This document shows positions 19,975 through 30,257 of a stretch of DNA of 64,000 nt, piece after piece (position 1 is the stretch's first letter; each line of letters opens with the position of its first letter). Origin of the DNA: Tolypeutes matacus (Eukaryota > Chordata > Mammalia > Cingulata > Chlamyphoridae). Position numbers and translations under genes: made by a program. Where the stretch lies: positions 1,000,470 through 1,064,469 of the forward strand of contig JAKSZT010021121.1 in NCBI GenBank assembly GCA_026826555.1. The letters run 5' to 3'. The notes under the pieces are model-generated. The model saw nothing but the letters and a program-made list of their open reading frames with translations. It ran no database searches and was not told where the DNA came from.

Positions 19975-20215
19975 CCGCTAATACTGCTGCAATTATTCAT
20001 TGCCACTATTTATTTAAAAACTCTATTTTGCCAGGGACCATGCTAAGTGCTTTACGTCCAAGATCACTCTCAATTTTCCTAACAACCCTGAGAAGCAGGA
20101 ATAATTGTTGCACACAACAGCAGTAAACAGGGGCACAGAGAAGGGGTGATCTGTCAAGTCCCATAGCTATCAAGCGGCAGAGGCCACATCACACTCAGGG
20201 CTCTGCCTTGTCTAC
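19975..20215 (-). repeat. MIR SINE
   Basis: Antisense: CACTATTTATTTAAAAACTC, GGACCATGCTAAGTGCTTTA, CTAACAACCCTGAGAAGCAG, CATAGCTATCAAGCGGCAG. Confidence 0.75.
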
Positions 20216-20249
20216 ACGTGAGGCCTCTCCTTGGGCAAGAAGGCGAGCC

Positions 20250-20460
20250 AGAGAGGCTGGGTTCAAAGCCCAGCTCTGACGCTTGCTGGGGGTCTGACTG
20301 TGGGTGAGTCACTTCACTTCTGGGGGCTTCGGCTTCCCCCACTGTAAAGCGGAGATTATAACAACAGCTGCTCTGCTGGAAGGTTGGCTGGGCTAAAGCC
20401 CCGAGAAAGTCCCTAGAACAGGGCCTGGCACTGAAGGCTCAGTGTCAGCTGGGCAGAGGC
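20250..20460 (+). repeat. MIR SINE
   Basis: Sense: GGGTTCAAAGCCCAGCTCTG, GGGTGAGTCACTTCACTTC, ACTGTAAAGCGGAGATTAT, AGAACAGGGCCTGGCACTG. It faces the antisense MIR immediately upstream. Confidence 0.8.
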
Positions 20461-21260
20461 AAGGACAAGGGTCCTGTCCTTCAGGACAAGGGGAGTCGGC
20501 TCCCTGGACACAACCATTCCAGGGCCCCCAAATGCAGAGTGATGAGCATCCACGTGACTAAACATGTTAGCCATCATATTTTCCTACGGCTAACTTTAAT
20601 TCCTATTTCAAGCCCCCATTAAATCATTTCCCACCACCCCCTTCCTCAGAGGCTGTTTTCTAAGTTCCAGGCCGGTTAAGTCGTGCTAAGGTGCTGGGGG
20701 GCATCGCCATCGCTGGTGTCTTCTGCTGCCCCAGCTCCCGCTAGAGGAGCATTGGCTCCTCCCATCCTCAGTCGCTGCCTCACCCCAGAGGCCACACAGT
20801 CATCTCCGTTTCCCTCCACCAGGACCTTTTGGTGTCACTTCCTCCGTGCCACCCTTGGCAAACCTCGCTGGACAGAGAGGTTTCTGTGGGAAAGCCGAGG
20901 CACAACCTGCTCTCTGGGTCGCCTCTCTGGGGATCCGGCAGCTTCCCCAAGGTTCTGCCTGCATGTGACTCCCAGGACCCTCAGGCTCACGCCCCACAGA
21001 CTTTGGCGGTCTGCCACCTGCCAGCCTTTCTCCGGGGCCCAGCACCCAGCCACCTCATTCTTCCCCTGCAGCTCCCTCTGCCAGCCAGCAGCCCTGCTCC
21101 AGGTTTAGGAGGTGGAAGCCTGGGTCGCATGCAGCAGGAATTCTCACAGGTGCCTTGTCTGGGCCTAGATTTCTGAAACTCAAAAGCCAGGAAGCTAGTT
21201 CCTCTTTCCCAACCTTCTGGCATCTCACCTCTTCCCTCAGACAAAGATCACAGAACATCT
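20461..21260. other. GC-rich non-repetitive DNA
   Basis: Open frames on both strands at 20683-21244 overlap, are Pro/Ser/Arg-rich and have no recognisable domain, so chance is the best explanation. An AT-rich island at 20520-20640 could be a conserved non-coding element. Confidence 0.4.
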
Positions 21261-21265
21261 TAGCT

Positions 21266-21612
21266 CAGAGGTTTTTAAACTTTTTGACTACAACCCACAG
21301 TAAGAAATATCTTTTTCTTTGCAACTCAGTGTGCACAAAACAATATTTACCTTTACTGCATATTGTTCATTCTGATATTTTCTTTCTTTCTTTTTTTTTT
21401 TTTTTTTTTTTTTTTTGTGGAGGCACTAAGTATTGAACCCAGGACCTCATAAATGGGAAGCAGGCGCTCAACCAACTGGGCTACACCCACTCCCTGGGTC
21501 GTTTCTATTTTTGTCTATTTCATTTTGTTTTTGAATCCTGCTTGTGACCATTACACTGATGTTATTACTGGCTAATGGGCCATATCCCACAGTTTGAAAA
21601 CATTAGCCTAGT
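21266..21612. repeat. hAT-type non-autonomous DNA transposon, split by SINE
   Basis: The ends are imperfect inverted repeats of the hAT/Charlie type: CAGAGGTTTTTAAACTTTTT on the left and CCCACAGTTTGAAAACATTAG on the right. GACTACAACCCACAGTAAG follows the left end. A DAS-SINE interrupts the middle. No coding capacity. Confidence 0.55.
21391..21495 (-). mobile_element. DAS-SINE, head-only monomer
   Basis: A T26 run followed by the complement of a tRNA-Ala-like head: GTATTGAACCCAGGACCTC, GGAAGCAGGCGCTCAACC, GGGCTACACCCACTCCC. Only head plus poly-A, with no body segment. The tail is long and uninterrupted, suggesting a relatively recent insertion. A clear TSD was not found. Confidence 0.88.
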
Positions 21613-21819
21613 TGGCTGACGTGGGGGAAAGGTCAAGTAGTAAATAGAAATACTATTCCAAAAAATCTGTTTCTGTTTCAAAATATTGTCCCATCACAAA
21701 CAAAATAACCTCTCTTATCCTTTCTGTGAACTGTTTCACGGCCAAAGGGCCACGGGGCAGGGGCTTGAGGAATAATTTGTACTCATTGCCATCCACAACT
21801 TCATTGCATTAAGAAATCA

Positions 21820-22178
21820 GGGGAAGTACTCTTCAGCCATACAAAGGAATGAAGTCCTGATACCTGCTACAACACGGACGAACCTTGAAGACATCATGTC
21901 AAGTGACATAAGCCAGACAGAAAAGGCCAGATAGTGTATGATTCCGCTTATCTGAAATATATAGAACAAACAGATTCAGGGAGACAGAAAGTAGATTAAA
22001 GATGGGAAAGAATGGGAGGGTATTGATGAGTACAGTTTCAGGTTGGGGTGATGAAGAAGTTTTAGTGATGGATGGTGGTGATGGCAGCACAACATTGTGG
22101 ATATAATTAATATCACTGAGTTGTACACTTTAAAATGTTCAGATTTTGTGTTAGATACGTGTTTCAACAATGAAAAAA
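21820..22178 (+). mobile_element. L1 3'-UTR fragment
   Basis: Classical end of old L1: TACTCTTCAGCCATACAAAGG, ATGAAGTCCTGATACCTGC, AAGTGACATAAGCCAGACAG, GATTCCGCTTATCTGAAATA, TGAGTTGTACACTTTAAAATG. 5'-truncated, non-coding. Confidence 0.9.
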
Positions 22179-22278
22179 TGTGTGGAAAGAGAGAGAGAAA
22201 AAGGGAGGGAGGGGGAGAGGGAGAAGAAGTAAAGAAACAAAGAAAAAGAAATAAGGCAGGAAAGAAAGAAAGAAATTA
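22178..22278 (+). repeat. GA-rich purine tract
   Basis: AGAGAGAGAAAAAGGGAGGG and GAAAGAAAGAAAGAAA simple sequence following the L1 tail, probably expanded from it. Confidence 0.9.
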
Positions 22279-22715
22279 GGGCGGGCATGAAGTTATGTTT
22301 CTGTGCTTTTAAGAAAAGTCTTTGCTTTGAGAAGACTCGGCTTTCTACTCACATGTTAAACTTGAAAAGAGGGACGGACCTCGATTTGGAGCTGGTTGGA
22401 GAGAAACCTGGTCCATCTCTCCGGTCCCATTGCTGCCGCTTTCCCACGGGCCACGCAGAGGTAACAGTTCCTTCACGTTGGACTCTGATGCCAGCACATC
22501 TTCTTTGAATGGATCCCCCACAGTTCTGGAACTTTCTGACATGGCTCTTGAGGTGTTCCATGGTCTCAAAAATGTGAGGAGAAGGGACCAGAGGCAGCCC
22601 AGAAGGAGAGAGGGAGACTTGCGGGGGGGGGAGGGGCGGGGGGTGTTGGGAGATCTGGCTTTAGGCTCTCCTGCCACTGGCTGTAGTCAGATTTGGGCAA
22701 GCATCCTGCTGGCCC
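22279..22715. other. Non-repetitive DNA
   Basis: A G-run at 22621-22648 is the only notable feature. Antisense-overlapping frames are not supported. Confidence 0.4.
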
Positions 22716-22719
22716 GGTC

Positions 22720-23035
22720 TTGCCTTCATTTGTTCATTCAGCCATCTTCCGAGTGCCAGCTCCCTGCAGGTCCTGGACAAGTCTCGGCTGGGCACAGAGG
22801 GCTGAACAGAGGTGCACAGCCTAGTGGGAGAGACCACCCTAGACCGGGCAGTTGCAGGAGTGAAGCAAAGGCTAGAGGAGGGGCTTCAGTGAGGGTGGGG
22901 AAGAGCCACCCAGCGGAAGTGCTCTTTAACCCAGGTCCTAAAGGTAAGAGTTGATGGAATGAGGTGGAGAGGAGCAGAGAAGGCCAGACAGAGCAAACAG
23001 TAAGAGCAAAGGTCCAGAGGTAGGAAAGTGTTGTG
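22720..23035 (-). repeat. L2 LINE 3' region
   Basis: TTTGTTCATTCAGCCATCTTC, CTGGGCACAGAGGGCTGAAC, CCTAGTGGGAGAGACC, CAGAGCAAACAGTAAGAGC and AAAGGTCCAGAGGTAGGAAAG run in inverted L2 order over about 300 bp. Confidence 0.75.
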
Positions 23036-23554
23036 GGTTGGGGGGTCGGGGAGGATTTCCCGCTGGTGGAGCCTTAAGTTGTATGTGGACCCCATCCTGC
23101 CCTTGGGAGCCTTGTCCAGCGTGCTCAGAAGTGAAGGTCTCTGAGGCCCGCATGCCTGGCTGTCTAACCACTGGGAAGCCCGGTGCTCCCTGGGTGGGGG
23201 GAAAGCCCGTGCACTTCTTTGTGCCATAAGTCAGCCCTCAATTTCCAGCAGCAGATTGGGCCTAGGAAACTCGGGGTGCCCAAGGATCCCACAGAACAGT
23301 CCCCATCTTCAGTGAACGCCCCCTTAAGGTTTCCTGGAGACCAGCTGAGGTGGAGCATCCACGAAGCCCGGGCCACCGTCCGGCAGGCCAAGCTGAACTG
23401 GGCCCTCCCCTCAGGACTCTCCTCACTCCCTCAGGAGCTCCGGGTTGCCTTCCGAACCACAGGGCGGAACTCTGCTCTGGCTTCTTCCAAAAGCCCGTGG
23501 ATCTATGTGAAATCAGGGCCTCTCCATCTCTCTAAACTCAGGAGGGAATTTAGA

Positions 23555-23740
23555 GAGATGGAAGAAGACAGGCCAGAGTGGCTGGAAGGGAAGTGGGAGA
23601 CAGGGAGGAGGCTGGAGAGTCTGTGGGCCTCGTCAGGGCTTGAGGGTTTGACCCCAAGGGCAATGGGAGCCATTTGAAGGGTTCTAAGCAGGGGAAGACA
23701 CAGTCTGCTCGAGAGAGGCTGTCTCCGGTGTGCCTGGAGG
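23555..23740 (-). repeat. L2-like ancient LINE fragment
   Basis: GGCCAGAGTGGCTGGAAGGG, GGGCAATGGGAGCCATTTGA, AGGGTTCTAAGCAGGGGAAG and ACAGTCTGCTCGAGAGAGGC follow the 'caatgggaagccattgaagggttttaagcagggga' landmark of L2-related repeats. Confidence 0.65.
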
Positions 23741-23989
23741 TGCCGGTGATGGGGTGGGGGCTGCATGGAGAGCAGCCCCTGGGTACCTTCTTTACTCTCA
23801 AGCCAGTTCTCCCAGTTACTCTGGGTGGGGAGACTGAGGCACCCGCTAGCAGATGGAGGAGGCACAGCAGCTGGAGGGGCGGTCGGGTGGGCTGGCAGAT
23901 TCGCAGGACCTGGACCCATGGGATTCGGGCTGCCTCCTGCCCCATCCCCACCCTCATCTGGCTCAGCCAAGGGATGGAGTTGTGGCGTT

Positions 23990-24500
23990 AGGCCTTGTGT
24001 GGTGAGCTGCTGTAATTAAAGCTCTGCCAGGGTTTCCGCTGGAAAGGCAATTTGCCGAGGGCGTCTTTTCTTTTTTTTCCCCTCCTTTCTTCCCCAGGTA
24101 TAAAGGAGCCTGGGCAGGGTGTACTGATTGTGCAGGCGAAGCAGGTCCTGAGGTTGTAGTGCGAGTGTTAATGTTCCGTTACAATACACGGTAATGAATT
24201 GGGACTTTCAGAGTAATAGCAGTGTGTGCTATTGGCCAAAATGAGTGTATTCATCTTCATTTTTAACATCTATTGCCTTGGAGAAGCTTTCATAATTAAA
24301 TGTTTGGTTGCACCAGCAAATAAGAGGAAAGAATTCTCCTTCCATGCAAAGGAGGGATCTTCTTATCCTCATCCAGCTACAGTCCTTACCCTGAAAACAA
24401 AGGTGGCTACTATTTGCTTTACCCACAGATATAGCAAGAGTCAGAGTTCTTCCCAGTACAAAGAACTTTATGATTACAATAATCTGGCAATAGACCAAAC
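23990..24500. other. Candidate conserved non-coding element cluster
   Basis: Non-repetitive sequence: CTGTAATTAAAGCTCTGCC, GTTAATGTTCCGTTACAATA, CACGGTAATGAATTGGGAC, GCTTTCATAATTAAATGTTT. The frame 24226-24510 overlaps an antisense frame and has no domain, so it is treated as chance. Confidence 0.4.
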
Positions 24501-24504
24501 TCTT

Positions 24505-24600
24505 TTTTGAGGTAGTGAGTTCCCCATTGCTGGTGGTATTCAAAAATAGCCTGTACAGCTGCTGAGCTGAAGAGGGGGTTCCAGCATTGAAGAAAGGATT
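24505..24600 (+). repeat. CR1/L3 LINE 3' fragment
   Basis: GAGGTAGTGAGTTCCCCATTG, CTGGTGGTATTCAAAAATAG and GGGGGTTCCAGCATTGAAG match the conserved end of CR1/L3 ('gaggtggtgagttccccgtcactggaggtattcaag'). Confidence 0.65.
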
Positions 24601-25285
24601 AGATTTTCAAGGCACAAAGATCTGTGCATGAGGTCTGCACAGGAGCATCCTTTTGCATGAGCTGCAAGGTAGCTTAATAAAATAAGGAATTTTTTACCAA
24701 TTTGCAGGATTTTAGCGGTAACTGCTAACAAACAATATGCTCCTCTTAAGTGACTCATCCATTCTGTTATTTTCCAGTCACTAATTTCTGCAGGCCTGGC
24801 AAGGGGATGCAATTTTCTGAGTCACTGTATATACTTCAAAGCAATAAAACAGAATCTTCTTTAGCATAATTCTGTATTTCAGACTTGTTGCTCTTCTGAT
24901 TACCCTTCCCCAGCTCAGTGAGGTTTAGTAGCAATTTTCAACAGTGTTTCAGAGAGGGGAAAGAAAGTGGAGAAAAGAATTAAGGGCGTAGGAGAGTAAA
25001 TGGCTTCTGTGTTTACTGCAAGGAATGACCTTGACACTGAGTTGCCATCCACGCCTCCTTCCACACACTGGGAGTCAGATGTGAGCAAATATTGATTATT
25101 TTAGACCCACCACAGGTATTCTGGAATTCTTCGAAAGCTCAGGCCTCCCAGGGACTCCCTGGCTGTATAAAATGAAAGGGAATAGAGGGTTCATCTTTGG
25201 GGAAAACTCCATGACCCTGTGTCGACCTTCGTTCAAAGGCCGCACTGCCGTCATAGGCTTTGGCATCTCCCATCTGACACAGCCT
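24601..25285. other. Non-repetitive DNA
   Basis: No repeat or exon recognised. It continues the AT-rich single-copy texture. Confidence 0.4.
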
Positions 25286-25289
25286 CACG

Positions 25290-25434
25290 GAGGGCCCATC
25301 CTAGCTGTTTGCTTTCCCATCTTTGTCCCACTAGATGGTGACTTCTTTGCTCTTTGTGGCCCCAACTGCCCATTTCAGTGCCTGGCACATGGTGAGCATT
25401 CATGAATTGTTTGTGGAATGAATGAATGAATGTC
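25290..25434 (+). repeat. L2 LINE 3' end
   Basis: TTTGTCCCACTAGATGGTGAC, CAGTGCCTGGCACATGGTGA, GCATTCATGAATTGTTTGTG and GAATGAATGAATGAATG are a clear L2 terminus with its tail repeats. Confidence 0.85.
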
Positions 25435-25574
25435 AACAGAGGTCGGGGATGTTTTAAAACCACTCCCTCCTGCCCCTTCTCTCAGAAGTCAGTTAAGCAG
25501 GGCTTTGAACCTCTCTTCTCCTCTCTTCTTTTAAGACCATCGAATTGCATCAAAACCATAAACTCTGGTGTGTG

Positions 25575-25720
25575 TGCACCACACTTTCCAGCTGGCAAAG
25601 CTCTTTCACATCCATCACCTGTCCCATTTTAAAGTCAGGAAAATGAGGGATGGAGTCTCTGGAGCAGTTGGTGGTAGCGTGACCTCGAACCTGCCCCTCT
25701 GATTCCAAGACCAAGGCGCT
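25575..25720 (-). repeat. MIR SINE, diverged
   Basis: AAGCTCTTTCACATCCATC, CCCATTTTAAAGTCAGGAAA, ATGAGGGATGGAGTC and CTGATTCCAAGACCAAGG in antisense MIR order. Confidence 0.5.
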
Positions 25721-25879
25721 GGCGGCTCTGTGTCAAGTCCTAACATTTCTAGGACTGTGTCTTCCGAAGACAGCAGCTGCCGGAAGCCCACCCCTCACCT
25801 CTCCTGCAGCCCGCACACGTTTTGGCCCTTGCCTTCCCCGTTCTGATGTCCTCATAACTGCTCCAAGACTCGTTTTGTA

Positions 25880-26250
25880 AGGGCTTTTCCTCGGTAGGCA
25901 ATTACCTGAGTTCATATGGTTAATTGAAATATTCCTTTTCCTAGAGTTTTAATTCATCCAGCGTAGTTTCAGGAGCCACAGATAATAAGACCTAATTTAT
26001 AATTAGGGCTTATCAAGAATCAGCTAATTTCTAGACCCCTGATTCCCAAGGAGGGAGTGCAGGGTGGGGGCTTCTCTTTCCTTTCCAGGGAGTTGTTACC
26101 CACCACGCTCAGAGAGGCACCAGGGAGAGAGGAGAACTAATTGGGAGCTGGCCCTCCATCCTGGACAATTTATTAATTGGATTATGGGAAATCTCAGCCC
26201 CCCAGGCAAATCCCCAGGAGGTGCGGCTGCCTCCCCTAGTTTACGGGGAG
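25880..26250. other. Candidate conserved non-coding element cluster
   Basis: ATGGTTAATTGAAATATTCC, CTAATTTATAATTAGGGC, CAGCTAATTTCTAGACCC, AATTTATTAATTGGATTATG: dense TAAT words in non-repetitive DNA. No coding signal. The regulatory reading is inference. Confidence 0.4.
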
Positions 26251-26254
26251 AATA

Positions 26255-26440
26255 TTAGACACAAAGACAGGAGACCTGGGTTCCACTCAGTTTTCCAGGA
26301 GCTGGAAATCTTTCAGTGAGACACTGAACACCGCCTAGCCTCAATTTCCCCATCCAGAAGTGGCTAGGACCATCCCTGCCCTGCTCTCCTCTCAGTGCTC
26401 TCGTGGTAATTACCTGAGACAATGCGCAGGGACATTTCCA
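26255..26440 (+). repeat. MIR SINE
   Basis: GACAGGAGACCTGGGTTCCAC, TGAGACACTGAACACCGCC, CTCAATTTCCCCATCCAGAA and ATTACCTGAGACAATGCGC: sense MIR. Confidence 0.75.
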
Positions 26441-26880
26441 GAGCTGTCATGATTATTTCTGTGTGCCTGGGATGGGCCTGAAGAAGACTCAGGAAAGGGT
26501 ACCCCAGCCCAGGAAACAGTGTCAGATGGATTGAAAGCTGCCAAGACCCCACTGGAGTAAGAGTTGGGATCTACCTTTGACCCCAGGTGTCCTTGTGCCT
26601 GCTTGCCTGAGTCTTTCCTTGCACCCACAGCTTCCAGGGCTCTTGGACTCCAGTTTCCCTTTTGCTGACTGGCAGCTGCTCAAACATCCATCCCACCAGC
26701 TTGAGTGTTAGGAAAGGGTAATTCAGGGGCAGAAGAGTGAACACAACTTCAGAATCATACTGGCCATATTCTTCCCTTTACTAGCTGCCTAAGTCAGGAT
26801 TCCTTTGGTTGCATGTGACAGAAACCCAATTCAAACTAGCTTAAGCCAAAAAGAAATATTAGCTAATGTACCTGAAAACT
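26441..26880. other. Mostly unique DNA with one unnamed repeat-like piece
   Basis: GGTTGCATGTGACAGAAACCC followed by CAAACTAGCTTAAGCCAAA (26808-26880) is a widespread mammalian interspersed-repeat motif whose family I cannot name with confidence. Confidence 0.35.
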
Positions 26881-26884
26881 TCAG

Positions 26885-27482
26885 TTGTCACAGGACCATT
26901 TGTTGAAAAGACTATTCTTGGCACCCTTGTTGAAAAATCAATTGACCATAGATGTATGGATTTATTTCTGGACTCTCAATTCTATTCCATGGATCTATAT
27001 GTCTCTCCTTAGGTCATGATTACTGTAGCTTTGTAGTAAATCTTGAAATTGGGAAGAGTGAGTCCTCCAACTTTGTTCTTCTTTTCCAAAATTGCTTGTG
27101 GGGTCCCTTGCAATTCCATGTGAGTTTTAGGATCGGCTTGTCCAAATCTGCCAAAAAAAATTGATAGGGATTGAATCAGTAGATCAATTTGAAAAGTATT
27201 GCCATCTTAACCATAGCAAGTCTTCCAGTCCATGAACACGGGAAAGTTTTTCCATTTTTTAACACCTTCTTTCATTTCTTTCAACAATGTTCTGTAATTG
27301 TTAGTGTGCATGTCTTGCATTTCTTTGTTAAATTTATTCCTAAGTATTTTATACTTTTGAAGCTATTGTGAATGGAATTGTTTTCTTAATTTCATTTTCA
27401 GCGTGTTCATTGCTATGCGTAGAAATACAATTGATTTTTTTTTTAGTGCAAATCTTGTATCCTGCAAATTTGCTGTTGATAT
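26885..27482 (-). mobile_element. L1 ORF2 C-terminal region, old
   Basis: The plus strand reads inverted L1: CAGGACCATTTGTTGAAAAG, CTGGACTCTCAATTCTATTCC, TGATTACTGTAGCTTTGTAG, AGTCTTCCAGTCCATGAACA, TTGCATTTCTTTGTTAAATT, AATTTGCTGTTGAT. This is part of the reverse transcriptase (RT) palm-to-C-terminal region. Frames are broken. A short antisense MIR piece (27490-27540) may follow. Confidence 0.9.
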
Positions 27483-27489
27483 CAATTTA

Positions 27490-27794
27490 CAGGTGGGAAC
27501 ACAGAGGATCAGAGTGATTAGCCCGACATAACCTGGCCTTTTGTCTTCCCACTCTTCCTTTCTTCCCAGAACCACCTTCTCTGCTGCAGGGACCTCCTGC
27601 TCAGTCTACGGAGCAGGCTCATTCCATTCCTCCTCCTCCACCTCAGGGAGGGCCACAATCATCCTTCTCCATCACTGGTGAAACCCTGCTGGGAAATGAA
27701 GTCACCGCAGGAAATCGCAGCTAAGAGTTGGAGAAAGGAAGCAAGGCCTGTAATCACCATTCAGCACGTGGACTCAGCCAGACCCAAGTCCAGT
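27490..27794. other. Mostly unique DNA
   Basis: TTTACAGGTGGGAACACAGAG at the left end is MIR-like. The remainder is not recognised. Confidence 0.4.
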
Positions 27795-29348
27795 GTCTGT
27801 AACAGCTAAAACTATAAAACTCTATGAAGAAAACATGGATATGCTCCTTCAGGACAGTGGGTTAGGCAAGGGCTTCTGTATTCATTTCCTAAGGCTGCTG
27901 TAACGAATGATCACACACTGATTGGCTTAAAGCGACATAAATCTCTTCTCTCACAGTTCTGGAGGCTGAAGTCCAGAATTAAGGTGTTGGCAAGGCTGTG
28001 CTCCTTGTCTCTTCTTCGCTTCTGGTGGTTGCCAGCTTTGCAGTTCTGGGCTTGCAACTGCATACTCCAGTTTCTGCCTCCACCTTGACGGTGTATTCCC
28101 TCTGTGTGTGTCCATTTGTTTCCAAATCTTCCTCTCATTATAAGAACAGCAGTCACTGGACTTAGGGTCCACCCTAATCCAGCATGGCCTCCTCGTAACC
28201 TGATTACCCTTGCAAAGACTCTATTTCCAATTACGGTCATATTCACAGGTACTGGGGGTTAGCACTTCATCATATCTTTTGGGGACACATAATTTAACCC
28301 ACTACAGTTTCTTAGACATGACACCAAAAGCACAAAAAGCAAAAGAAAAAATAGATACATTGTTCTTCATCAAAATTAAACACTTGTGCTTCAAAGGATG
28401 CCATCAAGAAAGTGAAAAGACAGCCCAGAAAATGGGAGAAAATAATTGCAGATCACATATCTGATAAGAGAATTATATCCAGGATCTATAAAGAACTCTT
28501 ACGACTCAACAATAGAAAGACAAATAATCAAATGAAAAGTTGGATTTTCCAATCGTTATCAAAGGATTTGAAGAGACATTTCTCCAAAGAAGATTTAAAA
28601 ATTACCAATAAGCACATGAAAAGCTACTCAACATCACTCATCATTAGGGAAATACAATTCAAAGCCAAATGAGATAACACTTCACATCCACAAGGTGGCT
28701 AAAATAAAAAAGACAGACAATAACAAATGTTGGCAGGAATGTGAAGAAATTGGAACCTTCATACATTGCTGATGGGAATGTAAAATGGTGCAGCCACTTT
28801 GGAAAACAATTTGACAGTTCTTCAAAAGATTAAGCATGGGATTACCATGTGGTCCAGCAATTCCACTCCTAGGTACATACCCAGGAGACTTGAAAGCATG
28901 TGTCTACACAAAAATCTGCACACAAATGTCCATAAAAACATTATTCGTAACAGCCCAAAAGTGGAAACAACTCAAATGTGCATCAACTGATGACTGGATA
29001 AAAAAATATGTGCTATATCCATACAATGGAATATTATTCAGCCATAAAAAGGAATGGAGTACTGATACATGCCACAACATACATACACCTTGAAAGCATT
29101 ATGCTACAGGAAAGAAGCCTATCACAAAAGGCTATGAAGTATATGACTCAATTTATATGAAATGTCTAGAAAAGGAAAATCCATAGAGACAAAGCAGATG
29201 AGTCGTTGTGGGGGGGGAGAGGGATGAAAGGTTCTGGAATTAGGTAGTGGTGAACTGTCCTGTTTTTAAAAACCCACTGAATTGTATGCTTTGAAAGGGT
29301 GAATTTTATGGTATGTGAACTATATCTCAATAGAGTTGTTATTTAAAA
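27795..29348 (+). mobile_element. L1 ORF2 3' end and 3' UTR, split by an LTR
   Basis: The left arm (27795-27876: AAAACTATAAAACTCTATGAAG, GGTTAGGCAAGGGCTTC) and right arm (from 28307) are one element. The right arm encodes degenerate ORF2 C-terminal text ([20 protein letters not shown]; [22 protein letters not shown]). It runs through GAATATTATTCAGCCATAAAA to CCACTGAATTGTATGCTTTG and a short A-rich tail. Stops and frameshifts make it inactive. The MaLR LTR at 27877-28306 interrupts it, so that LTR is younger than the L1. Confidence 0.92.
27877..28306 (-). mobile_element. MLT1-type MaLR solitary LTR with 5-bp TSD
   Basis: It begins TGTATTCATTTCCTAAGGCTG and ends TTTAACCCACTACA, keeping the TG...CA termini. 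Internal landmarks: CACAGTTCTGGAGGCTGAAG, TTAAGGTGTTGGCAAGG, CACTGGACTTAGGGTCCACCC, GGTACTGGGGGTTAGCACTTC. The 5-bp flanks GCTTC and GTTTC are a one-mismatch duplication. No internal retroviral-like genes are present, consistent with LTR-LTR recombination. Confidence 0.88.
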
Positions 29349-29354
29349 ATGATA

Positions 29355-29470
29355 TCAAAGCATCCACCCTACAGGGTAATTATGGGGATGGAATGAGTTC
29401 TTGCATCTAAAACTCCCAGCACAGTGGGAGACACACAGTTAAGTATTCAGTTAATGTTACTTTCCCTTTC
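29355..29470 (+). repeat. MIR SINE 3' part
   Basis: CACCCTACAGGGTAATTATG, GGGATGGAATGAGTTCTTGC, AACTCCCAGCACAGTGGG, AAGTATTCAGTTAATGTTAC: sense MIR end. Confidence 0.65.
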
Positions 29471-29589
29471 CTTCCAAATACTCCCACCATCACCACCAAA
29501 GCCCTTTAAGCAATTCCACCCCCGTTTCTGAGGTAGAGCTTCCAGGCATTCCACAAAGGGGGCTGTGCTCCGCTGACTACCCACGAAGC

Positions 29590-29990
29590 ACAGTCATTAT
29601 TAGGATGGCTGGGCTGGTCTTCCCCGATATTAATGAATAAGCTCTGCATTTCCCCAAGAATGCATCAACCTCTCTAGCAATCCTGGGAACACGGGGGAAG
29701 GCAGATGCAGCTCCGTTAATCCAAGCAGACCTCGCATCCACTTTGATTCAAAGGTTTCATTCTGGTCGGTTTCCATGAGGTGGGCGGTTTATTAGTTGGC
29801 GATGACAGGCTAAGCGAACTCAGGTACTGGGTGTTTGGCTAAGGATGACGACGAGGCTATTTTAAGTCGCTGGAGTTCAAGGGTATCTGCCTCAGCGCTT
29901 TTGTTTAAATTGATTTGTAGTCTTGCTTGCTTGACCTTGCTGCATAAAATAGTTCCAAGGGGGAAAGAAAGAAGAGCGCAATTCTTACCC
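29590..29990. other. Candidate conserved non-coding element cluster
   Basis: Non-repetitive: CCGATATTAATGAATAAGC, CAGCTCCGTTAATCCAAGC, CTTTGATTCAAAGGTTTC (a TCF/LEF-like word), GGTGGGCGGTTTATTAG. No exon was found. The regulatory reading is inferred from texture only. Confidence 0.4.
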
Positions 29991-30255
29991 AGGGAACAGA
30001 TGTGTGCCGGCGCCTTTCCCCCACACACACACAGGAGCCGAGGCCACCCCACAGCCCCGCCGACCTTGAGTGTCCTCTGGCTGCAGTCACTGGAGTCAGA
30101 GGACGGCCCAGCGGGGTGGGCCAGCACGTGGCTGGGGACAGCCCAGGAAGGGGGGAGATTGGAGATGGTCCAAGGTCATTCAGTGAGTCAGTGACAAAGT
30201 CGGAATTTGAATCCAGGTTGTTGTAACTCAAACTCCTTGTCTCAACTCCTCTAAA
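29991..30255. other. GC-rich unique DNA with MIR-like end
   Basis: Antisense frames overlap and lack domains. AGTGAGTCAGTGACAAAGTC followed by GAATTTGAATCCAGG (30180-30225) is a diverged antisense MIR head. Confidence 0.4.
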
Positions 30256-30257
30256 AA

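Noticed and set aside
20683..21244. 141-codon plus-strand frame and antisense frames
   Set aside because: GC-rich overlap of frames on both strands, no domain, no splice or promoter context.
24226..24543. 94-codon plus frame and 104-codon antisense frame
   Set aside because: Hydrophobic start is suggestive of a signal peptide, but there is no domain, no splice context and an antisense frame is equally open.
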